From Bacillota bacterium (GTDB taxonomy: Bacteria; Bacillota; Bacilli; Desulfuribacillales; Desulfuribacillaceae), in NCBI GenBank assembly GCA_023388635.1, contig JAEWFW010000020.1:36333-100332 (forward strand): a DNA stretch of 64,000 nt, given 5' to 3'. The notes beneath the pieces are model-generated. The model was not told the origin of the DNA, ran no database searches, and saw only the letters and a program-made list of their open reading frames with translations. Below, piece by piece: positions 1 to 8,365 of this stretch; the first letter of the stretch is position 1; every line of letters begins with the position of its first letter. Made by a program: the position numbers and the translations under genes.

Positions 1-518
1 GACAATGCGATAATGCCTGCTTTTTTTAATTCGGAGAAATCCGTCAGCTTTTCCCCCAGTTCTCCAATGGATATGGCACCGATCACATGTACATCGACAC
101 CGTTATTGGCTTTCGCTTTTTCCATAATGTATTCCACTGTTTGACGATTATCGACGACTGGTTGGGTGTTCGGCATACAACATACACTCGTGAACCCTCC
201 CTTCGCCGCCGCTAAAGAGCCGGAAGCAATTGTCTCTTTATGCTCAAATCCCGGTTCGCGCAAATGCACATGCATATCGATAAATCCGGGAGCGAGCAGA
301 CAACGGCTGCCATCAATGACCGTCAATGCCTCATGACCATTCGCTGCTTCAGCCGATGCCCATCGATCTTCTATCGCCTGTTCTTGCACTTGCCCATGCG
401 CTTGCTCTTGTACAGGTACGATTTCCGTAACTTGATGGTTGTCGATCAACACGTCAAAACAGTCTTTTGAAACTTGCCCTCCTGTAAAAATCTGTACATT
501 TCGAACCAAAATTGCCAT
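1..518 (-). CDS. pyrC: Dihydroorotase, N-terminal part (cut by window edge)
   Basis: Dihydroorotase cyclises carbamoyl-aspartate to dihydroorotate, the third step of pyrimidine synthesis, in the cytosol. About 172 codons are visible and the gene continues beyond position 1. The metal-binding motif HVHLREPG of the amidohydrolase superfamily lies near residues 83-90 (two His and the following Arg). A typical CMPNTQP segment follows. The ATG at 518 has AAGGAGGG about 8 bases upstream. It lies downstream of pyrP, separated by an intrinsic terminator; pyrB is not between them. A short repetitive Gln/Glu/Ala-rich stretch near residues 36-48 is not usual for the family and may be a small surface insertion. 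The identification is firm. Confidence 0.95.
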   Translation of the reverse strand, partial: MAILVRNVQIFTGGQVSKDCFDVLIDNHQVTEIVPVQEQAHGQVQEQAIEDRWASAEAANGHEALTVIDGSRCLLAPGFIDMHVHLREPGFEHKETIASGSLAAAKGGFTSVCCMPNTQPVVDNRQTVEYIMEKAKANNGVDVHVIGAISIGELGEKLTDFSELKKAGIIAL

Positions 519-569
519 AACGAAACCCTCCTTAGGTGTATTATATATTGAATACTTAATTCTAATGGT

Positions 570-600
570 ACGAAAAAAGCCTTATGGGAATAAGGCTTTC
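570..600 (-). terminator. Intrinsic terminator after pyrP
   Basis: On the minus strand the sequence AAGCCTTA-(6-nt loop)-TAAGGCTTTTTT forms an 8-bp stem followed by a T-run, starting a few bases after the pyrP stop codon. No PyrR-binding loop is seen here, so it looks like an ordinary terminator. A TATAAT (with a poor -35) lies between it and pyrC and could restart transcription. Confidence 0.75.
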
Positions 601-606
601 TTATAT

Positions 607-1962
607 CTATGCTTCGGCAGCAGTCGCATGCTCGTCCTCTGCATGATCGAGATCTTTAGGCAAGACGAGATTTAAGATAACACCGACGATCGTCGCAAGT
701 GCCATGCCGTGAAGCTCAAATTGACCGAAATGAACGACAGCATTTCCCACTCCAAGCACCATAATGACGCTGGAAATGATCAAATTTCTCTTCTGACCGT
801 AATTGATCCCACTGTCGACAAGCGTACGCAAGCCGGACGATGCGATAATTCCGAACAGCAAAATACTGACTCCACCCATAACCGGTGTAGGAATACTGCT
901 AATCAAAGCTGAAATCTTTCCAATAAACGCCATCAAGACAGCCATCACTGCCGCACCTGCAATGACAAACACACTGAATACGCGTGTAATCGCTAACACT
1001 CCAATATTTTCGCCGTATGTCGTCGTTGGCGGTCCACCCACAAGCGATGCAAAAATCGTCGCCACGCCGTCACCGAATAATGAGCGGTGCAAGCCCGGTT
1101 TCTTGATTAAATCCTTATCCGTCACTTTTCCTATAATAATAACATGTCCCAAATGCTCTGTAATCGTCACCAATGCCACAGGCACAATCACCCACAAAGC
1201 AAGGGTGTTAGGAATAGGATGCGTAAATTCCGGAATACTGAACCAAGGCGCATCAATGACAGCCTGAAAATTGACCATTTTCAAGAATATGGCAGCAACA
1301 TAGCCGGAGATAATTCCCCATAAAATTGGTATGATAGCGAAAAATCCTTTAAAGAATGCATTGGCTATGATCGCCACAAATAGAGCGATTAACGCCACTA
1401 AAATGCTGGAACTGCTGTATACTTTTACATCGACTGTCGATTCATGAACAGCTTGTACTTGACCAGGCAAAGCACTGAATTCTTCGATTGTCGCCGGTTT
1501 ATCTACCGTAATCACAGCTGTTGTCGCCATATCGACAGCTGTCCCAGCCAGACCAAGTCCGATGACGATGATAACGGAACCGATAACAACAGGCGGTAAC
1601 AGCTTATGAACCCACTCGACACCAAATTTTTTCATAATCGCGGAACAAATAAAGTACACGACCCCGACCATCATGACGCCAAACATCGCTTCTCCCGGTC
1701 CCTTGGCAGTAGAGACGGCGATCAATGGAGCGATAAAGGCAAAGGATGAGCCCAAATATCCGGGAATTTGCCCTTTCGTAATAAAGATGTACAATAAAGT
1801 TCCCACTCCGCTTGTCAATAAAGCGACAGATGGATTCAACCCAGTTAAAAACGGTACTAAAACAGTCGCCCCAAACATCGCAAATAGATGTTGTAAACTT
1901 AACGGCAACATTTGCAAAAGCGGTAATCTTTCGTTAATTCCAATCGTTCTCTGCTTTGCCAT
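607..1962 (-). CDS. pyrP: Uracil permease (NCS2 family)
   Basis: This is a 451-residue polytopic membrane protein of the nucleobase/cation symporter-2 family, which imports uracil by proton symport. It shows the family N-terminus (QHLFAMFGATVLVPFLTGL), a central GGPPTTTYGENIG motif typical of uracil permeases, and about 12 to 14 hydrophobic segments. The start at 1962 (MAKQRTIG) was chosen because GGAGGAATT precedes it; a longer open frame runs upstream through the repeat element and is not expected to be coding. It lies in the leftward pyr operon between pyrR and pyrC. In B. subtilis this gene is PyrR-controlled; here the pyrR-pyrP gap has no recognisable PyrR loop. Confidence 0.93.
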   Translation of the reverse strand: MAKQRTIGINERLPLLQMLPLSLQHLFAMFGATVLVPFLTGLNPSVALLTSGVGTLLYIFITKGQIPGYLGSSFAFIAPLIAVSTAKGPGEAMFGVMMVGVVYFICSAIMKKFGVEWVHKLLPPVVIGSVIIVIGLGLAGTAVDMATTAVITVDKPATIEEFSALPGQVQAVHESTVDVKVYSSSSILVALIALFVAIIANAFFKGFFAIIPILWGIISGYVAAIFLKMVNFQAVIDAPWFSIPEFTHPIPNTLALWVIVPVALVTITEHLGHVIIIGKVTDKDLIKKPGLHRSLFGDGVATIFASLVGGPPTTTYGENIGVLAITRVFSVFVIAGAAVMAVLMAFIGKISALISSIPTPVMGGVSILLFGIIASSGLRTLVDSGINYGQKRNLIISSVIMVLGVGNAVVHFGQFELHGMALATIVGVILNLVLPKDLDHAEDEHATAAEA

Positions 1963-2012
1963 TGACAATTCCTCCATTAAATTAAAATCTGTTACTCTGA
2001 TCGACGATGCTT

Positions 2013-2087
2013 CACTTACCCGATGACAAGTCCCTGGATAAGTGTGACTAGGATTCAGAGGAATACCTCTCTGAATCAAGTCTTACT

Positions 2088-2090
<3 letters not shown>
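2013..2090. repeat. Dispersed inverted-repeat element, copy 1
   Basis: The element fills most of the pyrR-pyrP gap. It begins CACTTACCCGATGAC, continues CCTGGATAAGTG, and ends with a hairpin whose arms are GATTCAGAGG and CCTCTCTGAATC followed by AAGTCTTACTTTA. The end coincides with the pyrR stop codon. Related copies lie at 16974-17101 and 47309-47361. The stems are conserved while the loop-proximal bases change in a compensated way. Confidence 0.8.
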
Positions 2091-2717
<627 letters not shown>

Positions 2718-2789
2718 TTATGTAAACGCCAGACCCACTCATAGATCTGTCATTCGATAAAATCATCCATTATGTTACGTTCCTTGCCA

Positions 2790-2803
2790 GCCTCACGGGA
2801 CTG
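2790..2803 (-). promoter_or_regulatory. PyrR-binding loop (anti-antiterminator) in pyrR leader
   Basis: The minus strand reads AGTCCCGTGAGGCT, an exact match to the known PyrR RNA consensus ARUCCNGNGAGGYU. It lies between the promoter (2833-2861) and the terminator (2662-2695). UMP-bound PyrR would stabilise this hairpin and allow termination. Confidence 0.9.
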
Positions 2804-2832
2804 ATTTTAAAGGACTATTTTCAATTGTAATT

Positions 2833-2861
2833 ATCATAATATTTGTCATCCTGTTTGTCAA
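2833..2861 (-). promoter_or_regulatory. Sigma-A promoter of the pyr operon
   Basis: TTGACA (2861-2856) and TATGAT (2838-2833) are separated by exactly 17 bp on the minus strand, upstream of the PyrR loop. This is a near-consensus housekeeping promoter. Confidence 0.85.
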
Positions 2862-2918
2862 TCAATTATTTTTTGTTCCTTTAATAAATAGGAACGATTT
2901 TCAATTGCACCATACTTT

Positions 2919-2948
2919 TTGCTTCTCGCCTTCATTGATTTATATAAT
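2919..2948 (+). promoter_or_regulatory. Probable sigma-A promoter of the DoxX gene
   Basis: TTGCTT (2919-2924), an 18-bp spacer and TATAAT (2943-2948) lie about 55 bp before the start codon. The -10 is consensus; the -35 matches 4 of 6. Confidence 0.6.
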
Positions 2949-3001
2949 ACGTGTAACAAGGAAATACTAGTAGTAAAAAATGAAATGAAGGAGTGAGTGA
3001 A

Positions 3002-3496
3002 ATGTTCATTAATTTTCTGAGAACGAACAAAATCGCTATGTGGTTGCTGACAATTCTACGTGTTTATGTAGGTTATACTTGGTTGACAGCCGGTTGGCAC
3101 AAAATCGTTGGAGGTTTTGATGCTTCTGGATTTCTTAAAGGTGCGATTGCCAAAAGTACAGGTGAAAATCCTGCTGTTCAAGGCTGGTGGGCATCTTTTC
3201 TCGAAAATGTGGCGCTCCCTGGCGTAAACTTCTTTAACATTGCGGTTTCCTTCGGAGAGTTTTTAGTCGGTCTAGGTCTTATTTTAGGCGCTTTTACTAC
3301 TTTTGCCACTTTAATGGCAGTTCTAATGAATATGTCATATCTCCTATCAGGAACTGTCAGCGTGAACGCACAATTACTCTTGATGGAATTCATTATTCTC
3401 GCTGCTGGAGCTAATGCCGGTAGAATCGGTTTAGACTATTACATCCTTCCTTATATCAGAAAGTTGTTTGGCTGGAAAGATCCCATAACTTCTTAA
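3002..3496 (+). CDS. DoxX family membrane protein
   Basis: This is a 164-residue integral membrane protein with four hydrophobic segments and the DoxX-type N-terminus (LRVYVGYTWLTAGWHKIVGG). Family members are small quinone-linked or uncharacterised membrane proteins, some associated with thiosulfate:quinone oxidoreductases or with redox stress. The ATG at 3002 is preceded by AAGGAG with an 8-base spacer; an in-frame GTG nine bases upstream overlaps that site and is unlikely. It has its own promoter and is transcribed divergently from pyrR. No partner subunit is adjacent, so the substrate cannot be assigned. Confidence 0.85.
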   Translation: MFINFLRTNKIAMWLLTILRVYVGYTWLTAGWHKIVGGFDASGFLKGAIAKSTGENPAVQGWWASFLENVALPGVNFFNIAVSFGEFLVGLGLILGAFTTFATLMAVLMNMSYLLSGTVSVNAQLLLMEFIILAAGANAGRIGLDYYILPYIRKLFGWKDPITS

Positions 3497-3611
3497 CTTA
3501 CAACGAGGTGAGAAAACTCACAGTTGATTCTGTATTTTGTCACAAATGAATTTTGCAAATTGTGTTACACTAACGATAGTAACGAATCTTGTAATTAATA
3601 AGGGGATGTTA

Positions 3612-3746
3612 ATGATGGCGGATGACAAGAAAATTTGTACTGTTTGCAAAGAAAATGAAGACAAGCGTATTTTGCTTCATGCTGTTGTAGAAGGCAAAGA
3701 AGACTATGTATGCGTAAAATGCTTGCCGATCTTGATTCACGGATAA
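3612..3746 (+). CDS. Small two-CxxC (zinc-ribbon-like) protein
   Basis: This is a 44-residue polar protein with two CxxC pairs, CTVC near residue 10 and CVKC near residue 36, spaced as in a small zinc ribbon. AAGGGG lies 6 to 9 bases before two adjacent ATG codons (3612 and 3615). The open frame is longer upstream but has no Shine-Dalgarno there. It is followed directly by a strong terminator, so it is probably a single-gene unit. Similar short proteins occur in Bacillota genomes as uncharacterised Zn-finger proteins. The function is unknown; zinc binding is inferred from the cysteines. Confidence 0.7.
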   Translation: MMADDKKICTVCKENEDKRILLHAVVEGKEDYVCVKCLPILIHG

Positions 3747-3780
3747 GCAAAATTGCTATCTGAATATGTTTTTCAAAATT

Positions 3781-3820
3781 AAAGAAGCGTAGCCCTTTGG
3801 GATTGCGCTTCTTTTTCTTT
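3781..3820 (+). terminator. Intrinsic terminator after the CxxC protein gene
   Basis: AAAGAAGCG and CGCTTCTTT form a 9-bp stem (3781-3789 with 3806-3814) followed by TTCTTT. Confidence 0.8.
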
Positions 3821-3860
3821 ATTCATGACAAGACAATTCCTTTATTTATCTAACGATTTG

Positions 3861-4238
3861 TCAGTGGCGATCTTTACTGAGAACGAAATGGAAAAATTCT
3901 TCCCGTTGCCCTTGGTCGTCTTTTTCAAATTGAGAAATCGGCAACACGACCAAGTCATATGGGTAAGCAAAACTGCTTATAGTTGTTGTCTCATCTGCCG
4001 GTTCATATATTTTATAGTGAATATGACATTCATGGCGGTCAATCTGTTCAATTTTGTCGATTTCCACATGATGACCACCCGTCGTTTTCTCTCCGCCCGA
4101 AACCAAAATATAGAGATGGTCCTGCAATTTTTTTACCATTTGCTGATGCTTACCTTTTGCTCCCTCATACCACTCTTGAATTTCCGGCGGAGCTGATTCA
4201 ACTTTTTTTCGTTCGTAATGTAGGCTTTTCATTACCAT
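3861..4238 (-). CDS. PrcB C-terminal-domain-like protein
   Basis: This 125-residue soluble protein has no signal peptide. Its second half matches the pattern of the PrcB C-terminal domain: a GGEKTTGGHHVEI turn, a central beta segment, then YPYDLVVLPIS. PrcB is known as a protein that stabilises the Treponema protease PrtP; most homologues are uncharacterised. The start at 4238 is preferred because CAGGAG lies 9 bases upstream, while the ATG at 4247 directly abuts it. It stands alone between a convergent small gene and rluD. The family call is moderate and the role here is unknown. Confidence 0.6.
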   Translation of the reverse strand: MVMKSLHYERKKVESAPPEIQEWYEGAKGKHQQMVKKLQDHLYILVSGGEKTTGGHHVEIDKIEQIDRHECHIHYKIYEPADETTTISSFAYPYDLVVLPISQFEKDDQGQREEFFHFVLSKDRH

Positions 4239-4285
4239 GAAACCCATCTCCTGTTTTTTTATTATATACAGTATATGATAGCCTA

Positions 4286-4331
4286 TAAAAAAAGTTCTTG
4301 CTACGTGACTAACTTAACGTTGCAAGAACTT
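4286..4331 (-). terminator. Intrinsic terminator at the end of rluD
   Basis: AAGTTCTTGC (4292-4301) and GCAAGAACTT (4322-4331) form a perfect 10-bp stem, with a T7 run on the minus strand. The stem contains the last codons of rluD. Confidence 0.85.
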
Positions 4332-5271
4332 GCTGAAAATCTTCCGGAATATCCGATGTGAAAAACAGTCTTTCGCCTGTCCGTGGATGGATAAAACCTA
4401 ACTCCTTAGCGTGCAATGCCTGACCTGCCAATGGGACAGTCTTACGCGGTCCGTAATCGGGATCGCCGGCGACAGGATGCTTTATATACGCCATATGTAC
4501 ACGAATTTGATGGGTACGACCCGTCTCCAAGCGCAGCTCAACTAAACTGTGATCAGTGAAATACTGTATAACTTTAAAATGTGTCACTGCGTGCTTGCCG
4601 TTGGCGACATCGACAGCCATCTTCTTGCGCTGCGTTTGGTGCCGCCCGAGCGGCGCTATGATCGTCCCCTCTTGATTCGGTACTAAACCGTGAACGAGAG
4701 CGACGTATTTACGGATAATCGAATGCTCTTTAAACTGCTCTGCCAAGTGCTGATGCGTCAGATCATTTTTCGCGACGACGAGTAATCCCGTCGTATCTTT
4801 ATCAATCCGATGGACGATACCTGGGCGCATCTTTCCGTTGATCCCCGATAAATCACGGCAATGGAACAGCAACGCATTGACCAGTGTTCCCGAATAATGA
4901 CCTTGGGCTGGATGTACGACCATGCCGCGTGGTTTATTGACGACGACGAGATCGCCGTCCTCGTACACGATATCTAAAGAAATATTCTCCGGTTGGATAT
5001 TGACTTCTTCCGCCTCGGGGTATGCAAGTGTAACACAATCGCCGACCCGCAATTTGTAATTGGCTTTGACCGGTTGCTGATTCACCGTTATATTTTCACT
5101 TTGTATATATAATTGAATCTGTGAGCGTGAGAGCTCCGGCAGCTCGCTAGACAACCATTTGTCGATCCGCTCCCCTGCCTGTTGTGACTCTATACTGTAG
5201 GTCACTATATGTTCCGATGTCTCCGATGCGATTGCAACATCGTCGTCATCTAAAACCGAATTTTCGTTCAT
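4309..5271 (-). CDS. RluD-family pseudouridine synthase (YlyB-like)
   Basis: This enzyme converts specific uridines in large-subunit rRNA to pseudouridine. Its 320 residues contain an N-terminal S4 RNA-binding domain (about residues 25-85) and a RluA/RluD catalytic domain with the active-site motif HRIDKDTTGLLVVAKN, whose Asp is catalytic. The start at 5271 is used because lspA ends with TGA overlapping this ATG as TGATG, which indicates translational coupling. The lspA-rluD-pyrR order matches the B. subtilis lspA-ylyB-pyrR arrangement. An acidic N-terminal extension (DDDDVAI) is present. The exact target position is not visible from sequence. Confidence 0.92.
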   Translation of the reverse strand: MNENSVLDDDDVAIASETSEHIVTYSIESQQAGERIDKWLSSELPELSRSQIQLYIQSENITVNQQPVKANYKLRVGDCVTLAYPEAEEVNIQPENISLDIVYEDGDLVVVNKPRGMVVHPAQGHYSGTLVNALLFHCRDLSGINGKMRPGIVHRIDKDTTGLLVVAKNDLTHQHLAEQFKEHSIIRKYVALVHGLVPNQEGTIIAPLGRHQTQRKKMAVDVANGKHAVTHFKVIQYFTDHSLVELRLETGRTHQIRVHMAYIKHPVAGDPDYGPRKTVPLAGQALHAKELGFIHPRTGERLFFTSDIPEDFQQVLATLS

Positions 5272-5750
5272 CAAATAGTCTCCCTTGCCTGCTTTTCCGC
5301 GCGATATGACAAAAATGTATCTAACAACAGCAAAGCAACACCACACGAAATTGCCGCATCCGCCACATTAAAAATTGCAAAATTAATCAAACGAAAATCA
5401 AAAAAATCGATGACCGATCCGAGAAATAACCGGTCAATAAAATTGCCGACGGCTCCTCCCAGTACAAACGCCAAACCACCCAAGAACAGTCTCTTATCAC
5501 GATGCCCTTCATATTTATAGATGATATAAATAATCGCCGCAAGCACGATTACTGTTGTAGCTATGAAAAACCACCGCTGCCCTTGCAAAATTCCGAAAGC
5601 AGCCCCTGCGTTACGATGGGATGTCAAATGAAATACTCCCTCCCAAAGCGGTACTGTTGAAATATTTCTCCCATCAATATAGTTTACGATTGCCAATTTC
5701 GACAATTGATCGATAATGACAATAATAACAGCAATAATATAGTACGGCAC
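5271..5750 (-). CDS. lspA: Lipoprotein signal peptidase (signal peptidase II)
   Basis: LspA removes the signal peptides of prolipoproteins after lipidation, within the cytoplasmic membrane. The 159-residue protein has four membrane segments and the conserved motifs NAGAAF, GNFIDRL and NVADAAIS, whose two Asp residues form the catalytic dyad. It starts with GTG at 5750, preceded by TGGAGG. The stop overlaps the start of the pseudouridine synthase by one base. Several lipoproteins in this window (45024-46313, 52253-52816, 55270-56298) would be its substrates. Confidence 0.96.
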   Translation of the reverse strand: MPYYIIAVIIVIIDQLSKLAIVNYIDGRNISTVPLWEGVFHLTSHRNAGAAFGILQGQRWFFIATTVIVLAAIIYIIYKYEGHRDKRLFLGGLAFVLGGAVGNFIDRLFLGSVIDFFDFRLINFAIFNVADAAISCGVALLLLDTFLSYRAEKQARETI

Positions 5751-5766
5751 AATGAACCTCCAGTCG

Positions 5767-6108
5767 TTATGGTCTTCTTTTCTCCATATATTGTATATTC
5801 AACAAGCGGTAAATTGCCACCGCCGTTACCCAACCTGCTAAAACAGACCATGCGCCACTCGTAAAACTATGTAGCAAAATATAAACCAGCAATGGTGTTA
5901 TATACGTAAACATGCTGTCATGAAGCAAAAACTTCCATGCAGGTTGGTGTCGATCTTTGTCGATGAAAAACACTCCAAATCCGACAGCAAAAGGGATAAT
6001 CAGCCAGAATAGGTACCAACCCCAATGTCCAATATGATATGCATACGTTAAAAATACAAACATACCAATCACGGCGTGTTCCAGACGGATCAACAAATTT
6101 TTGTTCAA
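5767..6108 (-). CDS. Small four-helix membrane protein, unknown function
   Basis: This is a 113-residue hydrophobic protein with about four membrane segments and a short charged loop (FIDKDRHQPAWK) between segments 2 and 3. It starts with TTG at 6108, preceded by GGAGGGAG. It lies 16 bp upstream of lspA on the same strand and is probably co-transcribed with it. I do not recognise the family. Its place next to lspA suggests, but does not show, an envelope role. Confidence 0.7.
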   Translation of the reverse strand: MNKNLLIRLEHAVIGMFVFLTYAYHIGHWGWYLFWLIIPFAVGFGVFFIDKDRHQPAWKFLLHDSMFTYITPLLVYILLHSFTSGAWSVLAGWVTAVAIYRLLNIQYMEKRRP

Positions 6109-6204
6109 ATATTCTCCCTCCCCTTATCTACTTAACAACCTTCGTATTCATAGAATAACATAAGCAGCCCGACGCAACAACTTTTTCTGACAAAATTCGA
6201 GTTT

Positions 6205-6924
6205 TTACTCTTCGGATTCCTGGCGCAAATAATTCAAATACGCGTATTGCTCAATTACGTCTCGCTGATCTATGTCTTCGTCGACAGCGCCTTCATAGTA
6301 ATCGTAATTCTGTTCTCCGACGTTATCTGTATGCGTCAAATCTTCGACATCGTCTACATAAATTTGATCGTATTCTATATGACAGTGCTCTATGTTATCT
6401 CCACGTTTCATATAAGTGGAATTGTAATCCGTTTCTCCATTCATCATCGAGATGTCGTTCGATGTACCGTAGCGCTCAACATCATTCCAGCTTTCCTCAC
6501 TCAAAAATCCGGGATATAAAACTTCTTCTTCAATCGGTCTGCTGTGAGCCACATCATGATCTTCTGTTTGTTGACTGCATTCCAGGCAATATACGCTTTC
6601 CGGCATTGCTTCCAATCTGTCATCGGGAATCATTTGACCACACCTTTCACATTTTCCATAGGTTCCTTCATGTATTTTTTTTAACGCCGTATCAATCTGT
6701 TCCACATGCTTATGCGACAGCTTGTACAACGCCATGTCTTTACTGCGTTCGAAAAGCTCCGATCCAAGATCCGCAGGATGGTTGTCATATCCACTCAATT
6801 CTCCGGTCGAATCATTAAAACTTCTCTCTAGTCCAAAATCATCAGTTTCCTGCAATTGCTCCGTAATCTGTCGTTTCATATCTTGCAACTGTTGTCTGCG
6901 CTTCATCAATATCGTTTTATCCAT
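6205..6924 (-). CDS. TraR/DksA-type C4 zinc-finger protein (YteA-like)
   Basis: This 239-residue cytosolic protein has an N-terminal coiled-coil-forming helix region (residues 1-85) followed by a DksA-type C4 finger (CERCG ... CLEC, about residues 92-116). The C-terminal half is acidic and Tyr/Asp-rich. This architecture matches the YteA/YlyA group of Bacillota; B. subtilis YlyA is described as a modulator of sigma-G RNA polymerase, whereas YteA is uncharacterised. Its position beside lspA is like that of ylyA in B. subtilis. ATG at 6924 lies 3 bp after the stop of the M23 gene, indicating one operon. The family is clear; the specific role is inference. Confidence 0.85.
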   Translation of the reverse strand: MDKTILMKRRQQLQDMKRQITEQLQETDDFGLERSFNDSTGELSGYDNHPADLGSELFERSKDMALYKLSHKHVEQIDTALKKIHEGTYGKCERCGQMIPDDRLEAMPESVYCLECSQQTEDHDVAHSRPIEEEVLYPGFLSEESWNDVERYGTSNDISMMNGETDYNSTYMKRGDNIEHCHIEYDQIYVDDVEDLTHTDNVGEQNYDYYEGAVDEDIDQRDVIEQYAYLNYLRQESEE

Positions 6925-6927
6925 ATT

Positions 6928-7902
6928 TTATCTCACCTTTGCTTGTTTATCTTTCTTTTCCCAACGGGATAAACTCGGTGTGGGATCGAATGCCCACTCA
7001 TTTTTTCCAGTGTCCTTATACATGCCATAATGAAGATGTGGCGGGAATTTACCGGTCGTTCCCTCCGGTCCATACCCGGAATTACCGACAAAACCGATAA
7101 TCTCCCCTGGGCGTACCAATGCCCCTTCTTCCAGACCTTTGGCGTATCCACTCAAATGCGCGTAATAATGATACACATTATTGACATCACGTATCCCTAG
7201 ACGCCAGCCCCCATAACGATTCCAGCCTTTAATTTCTACAATGCCATAACTCGTACTTTGCACAGGTATCCAAGCCGCCGCAAAAATATCGGTACCCTCA
7301 TGACTTCTCGCACCACCGAAGGAGCGACCGGCTCCCCACGTACTCCTATAGCTATAATTATTATGGATCGGGATGGGGAACGCCGTCTCCGACAGCTCTA
7401 TATTGCCAAAAAACTTGTAAATCGCCGCAATCTGGGCAATTCGATCTTGGGACGTTTCGTAGCTATACAATTGGGCAAATGCGGCAATGTATTCCTGCTC
7501 GGAAATCCCCGTCGATGACAGCCATTGAGCAATCGAATATACACTGTCATAAAAGTTTCCTTGGTCGGCGACTCCATCTCCGTCTCCATCCTTGCCGATT
7601 CCACCATAAAATTGATTGAAAAAAGAAATCGTCTCATACTCCGGTAACATCCCCATGCCGCCCCAGTATTTTTGATGGACGGTCATTGGCAGTTCGCCTT
7701 CTTTTACTTTATTGAGATTTTTATCGTACTGGTAACACGCTGCTATGACATACCACGGCACACCGGTAATTGTTTCCGTCGCACGGAAGAATAATTCCTG
7801 CTCCGCTTTGTCCGGTAGTGATGCCTCTGCCATCGTCGGATGCACAAACAGCAGACAAAAGGCAACGGTCAAACACGACAAGCGTTTGAATTTTCCTAGC
7901 AA
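6928..7902 (-). CDS. Secreted M23 peptidoglycan endopeptidase
   Basis: This is a 324-residue exported zinc metallopeptidase expected to cut peptidoglycan cross-links or stem peptides. A signal peptide occupies about residues 1-28. The N-terminal half (ETITGVPWYVIAACYQYD...) resembles the lytic-transglycosylase-like helical module of some Paenibacillus-type proteins. A calcium-loop-like DGDGDGVAD lies near residue 107. The C-terminal LytM domain has the zinc and catalytic motifs SHEGTD and HLHYG. It starts with TTG at 7902 after GGGTGGG. It is followed immediately by the TraR/DksA-type gene. The substrate bond is not predictable; a sporulation or wall-turnover role is possible. Confidence 0.88.
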   Translation of the reverse strand: MLGKFKRLSCLTVAFCLLFVHPTMAEASLPDKAEQELFFRATETITGVPWYVIAACYQYDKNLNKVKEGELPMTVHQKYWGGMGMLPEYETISFFNQFYGGIGKDGDGDGVADQGNFYDSVYSIAQWLSSTGISEQEYIAAFAQLYSYETSQDRIAQIAAIYKFFGNIELSETAFPIPIHNNYSYRSTWGAGRSFGGARSHEGTDIFAAAWIPVQSTSYGIVEIKGWNRYGGWRLGIRDVNNVYHYYAHLSGYAKGLEEGALVRPGEIIGFVGNSGYGPEGTTGKFPPHLHYGMYKDTGKNEWAFDPTPSLSRWEKKDKQAKVR

Positions 7903-8010
7903 ATAAACCCACCCTTTTCAAAAATAATTTCGCCTATGTTTATTTTTTCACTCTTTTTACAAATAATAAGCATATCCAGAAGATTATCAGAGGAAAATTT
8001 TATCAGCGCG

Positions 8011-8019
8011 TGATATAAT
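8011..8019 (+). promoter_or_regulatory. Extended -10 promoter for the phasin-like/AarF pair
   Basis: TGATATAAT combines an extended TGn with a consensus TATAAT, about 24 bp before the start codon. No good -35 is present at 17 bp, as is common for extended -10 promoters. Confidence 0.55.
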
Positions 8020-8042
8020 GTTCGAAAGAGGAGGTAATGCAT

Positions 8043-8360
8043 ATGCAAAATTGGATTGAAAAAGGCTTTCTTATGGGATTAGGTGTGTTATCGATGACGA
8101 AAGATAAAGCAGAACAAATGAAGGAACAACTGATCAGCCAAGGAGAATTAGGTCGTAACGAAGCAGAAGAATTTTTTGCTAAATTGGTAAAAAAAGGTGA
8201 GGAAGAAAAGGATTCCTTGGAATCATTCGTCCAAGAAAAAGTTCAAAAAATTCTCAAGGAAGCAGATATCGTCACAAAAGAAGAATACGAACAATTGGCA
8301 AAGCGTGTCGAGCAATTAGAAAGCCAATTAGCGGCACAGACAGAAAATAAAGAGAACTAA
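8043..8360 (+). CDS. Phasin-superfamily-like coiled-coil protein
   Basis: This 105-residue protein has a short N-terminal hydrophobic helix (WIEKGFLMGLGVLSMTKDKA) followed by long charged heptad-like helices rich in Lys/Glu. The pattern matches small phasin-superfamily proteins often annotated as polyhydroxyalkanoate granule-associated. The ATG at 8043 is chosen because AGGAGGT lies 7 bases upstream; the ATG at 8037 is too close. Five bases separate it from the AarF-family kinase, so the two are co-transcribed. No PHA synthase is visible in the window, so a granule role is doubtful; it may serve the AarF kinase or a membrane process. Confidence 0.7.
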   Translation: MQNWIEKGFLMGLGVLSMTKDKAEQMKEQLISQGELGRNEAEEFFAKLVKKGEEEKDSLESFVQEKVQKILKEADIVTKEEYEQLAKRVEQLESQLAAQTENKEN

Positions 8361-8365
8361 TCGGC

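Noticed and set aside
803..1267. Long plus-strand open frames opposite pyrP and other core genes
   Set aside because: They are antisense shadows of clearly coding genes, with no ribosome sites and unnatural composition.
3536..3600. Possible Rex-like inverted repeat before the CxxC protein gene
   Set aside because: TTGTCACAAAT and ATTGTGTTACA match the consensus poorly and the symmetry is broken.
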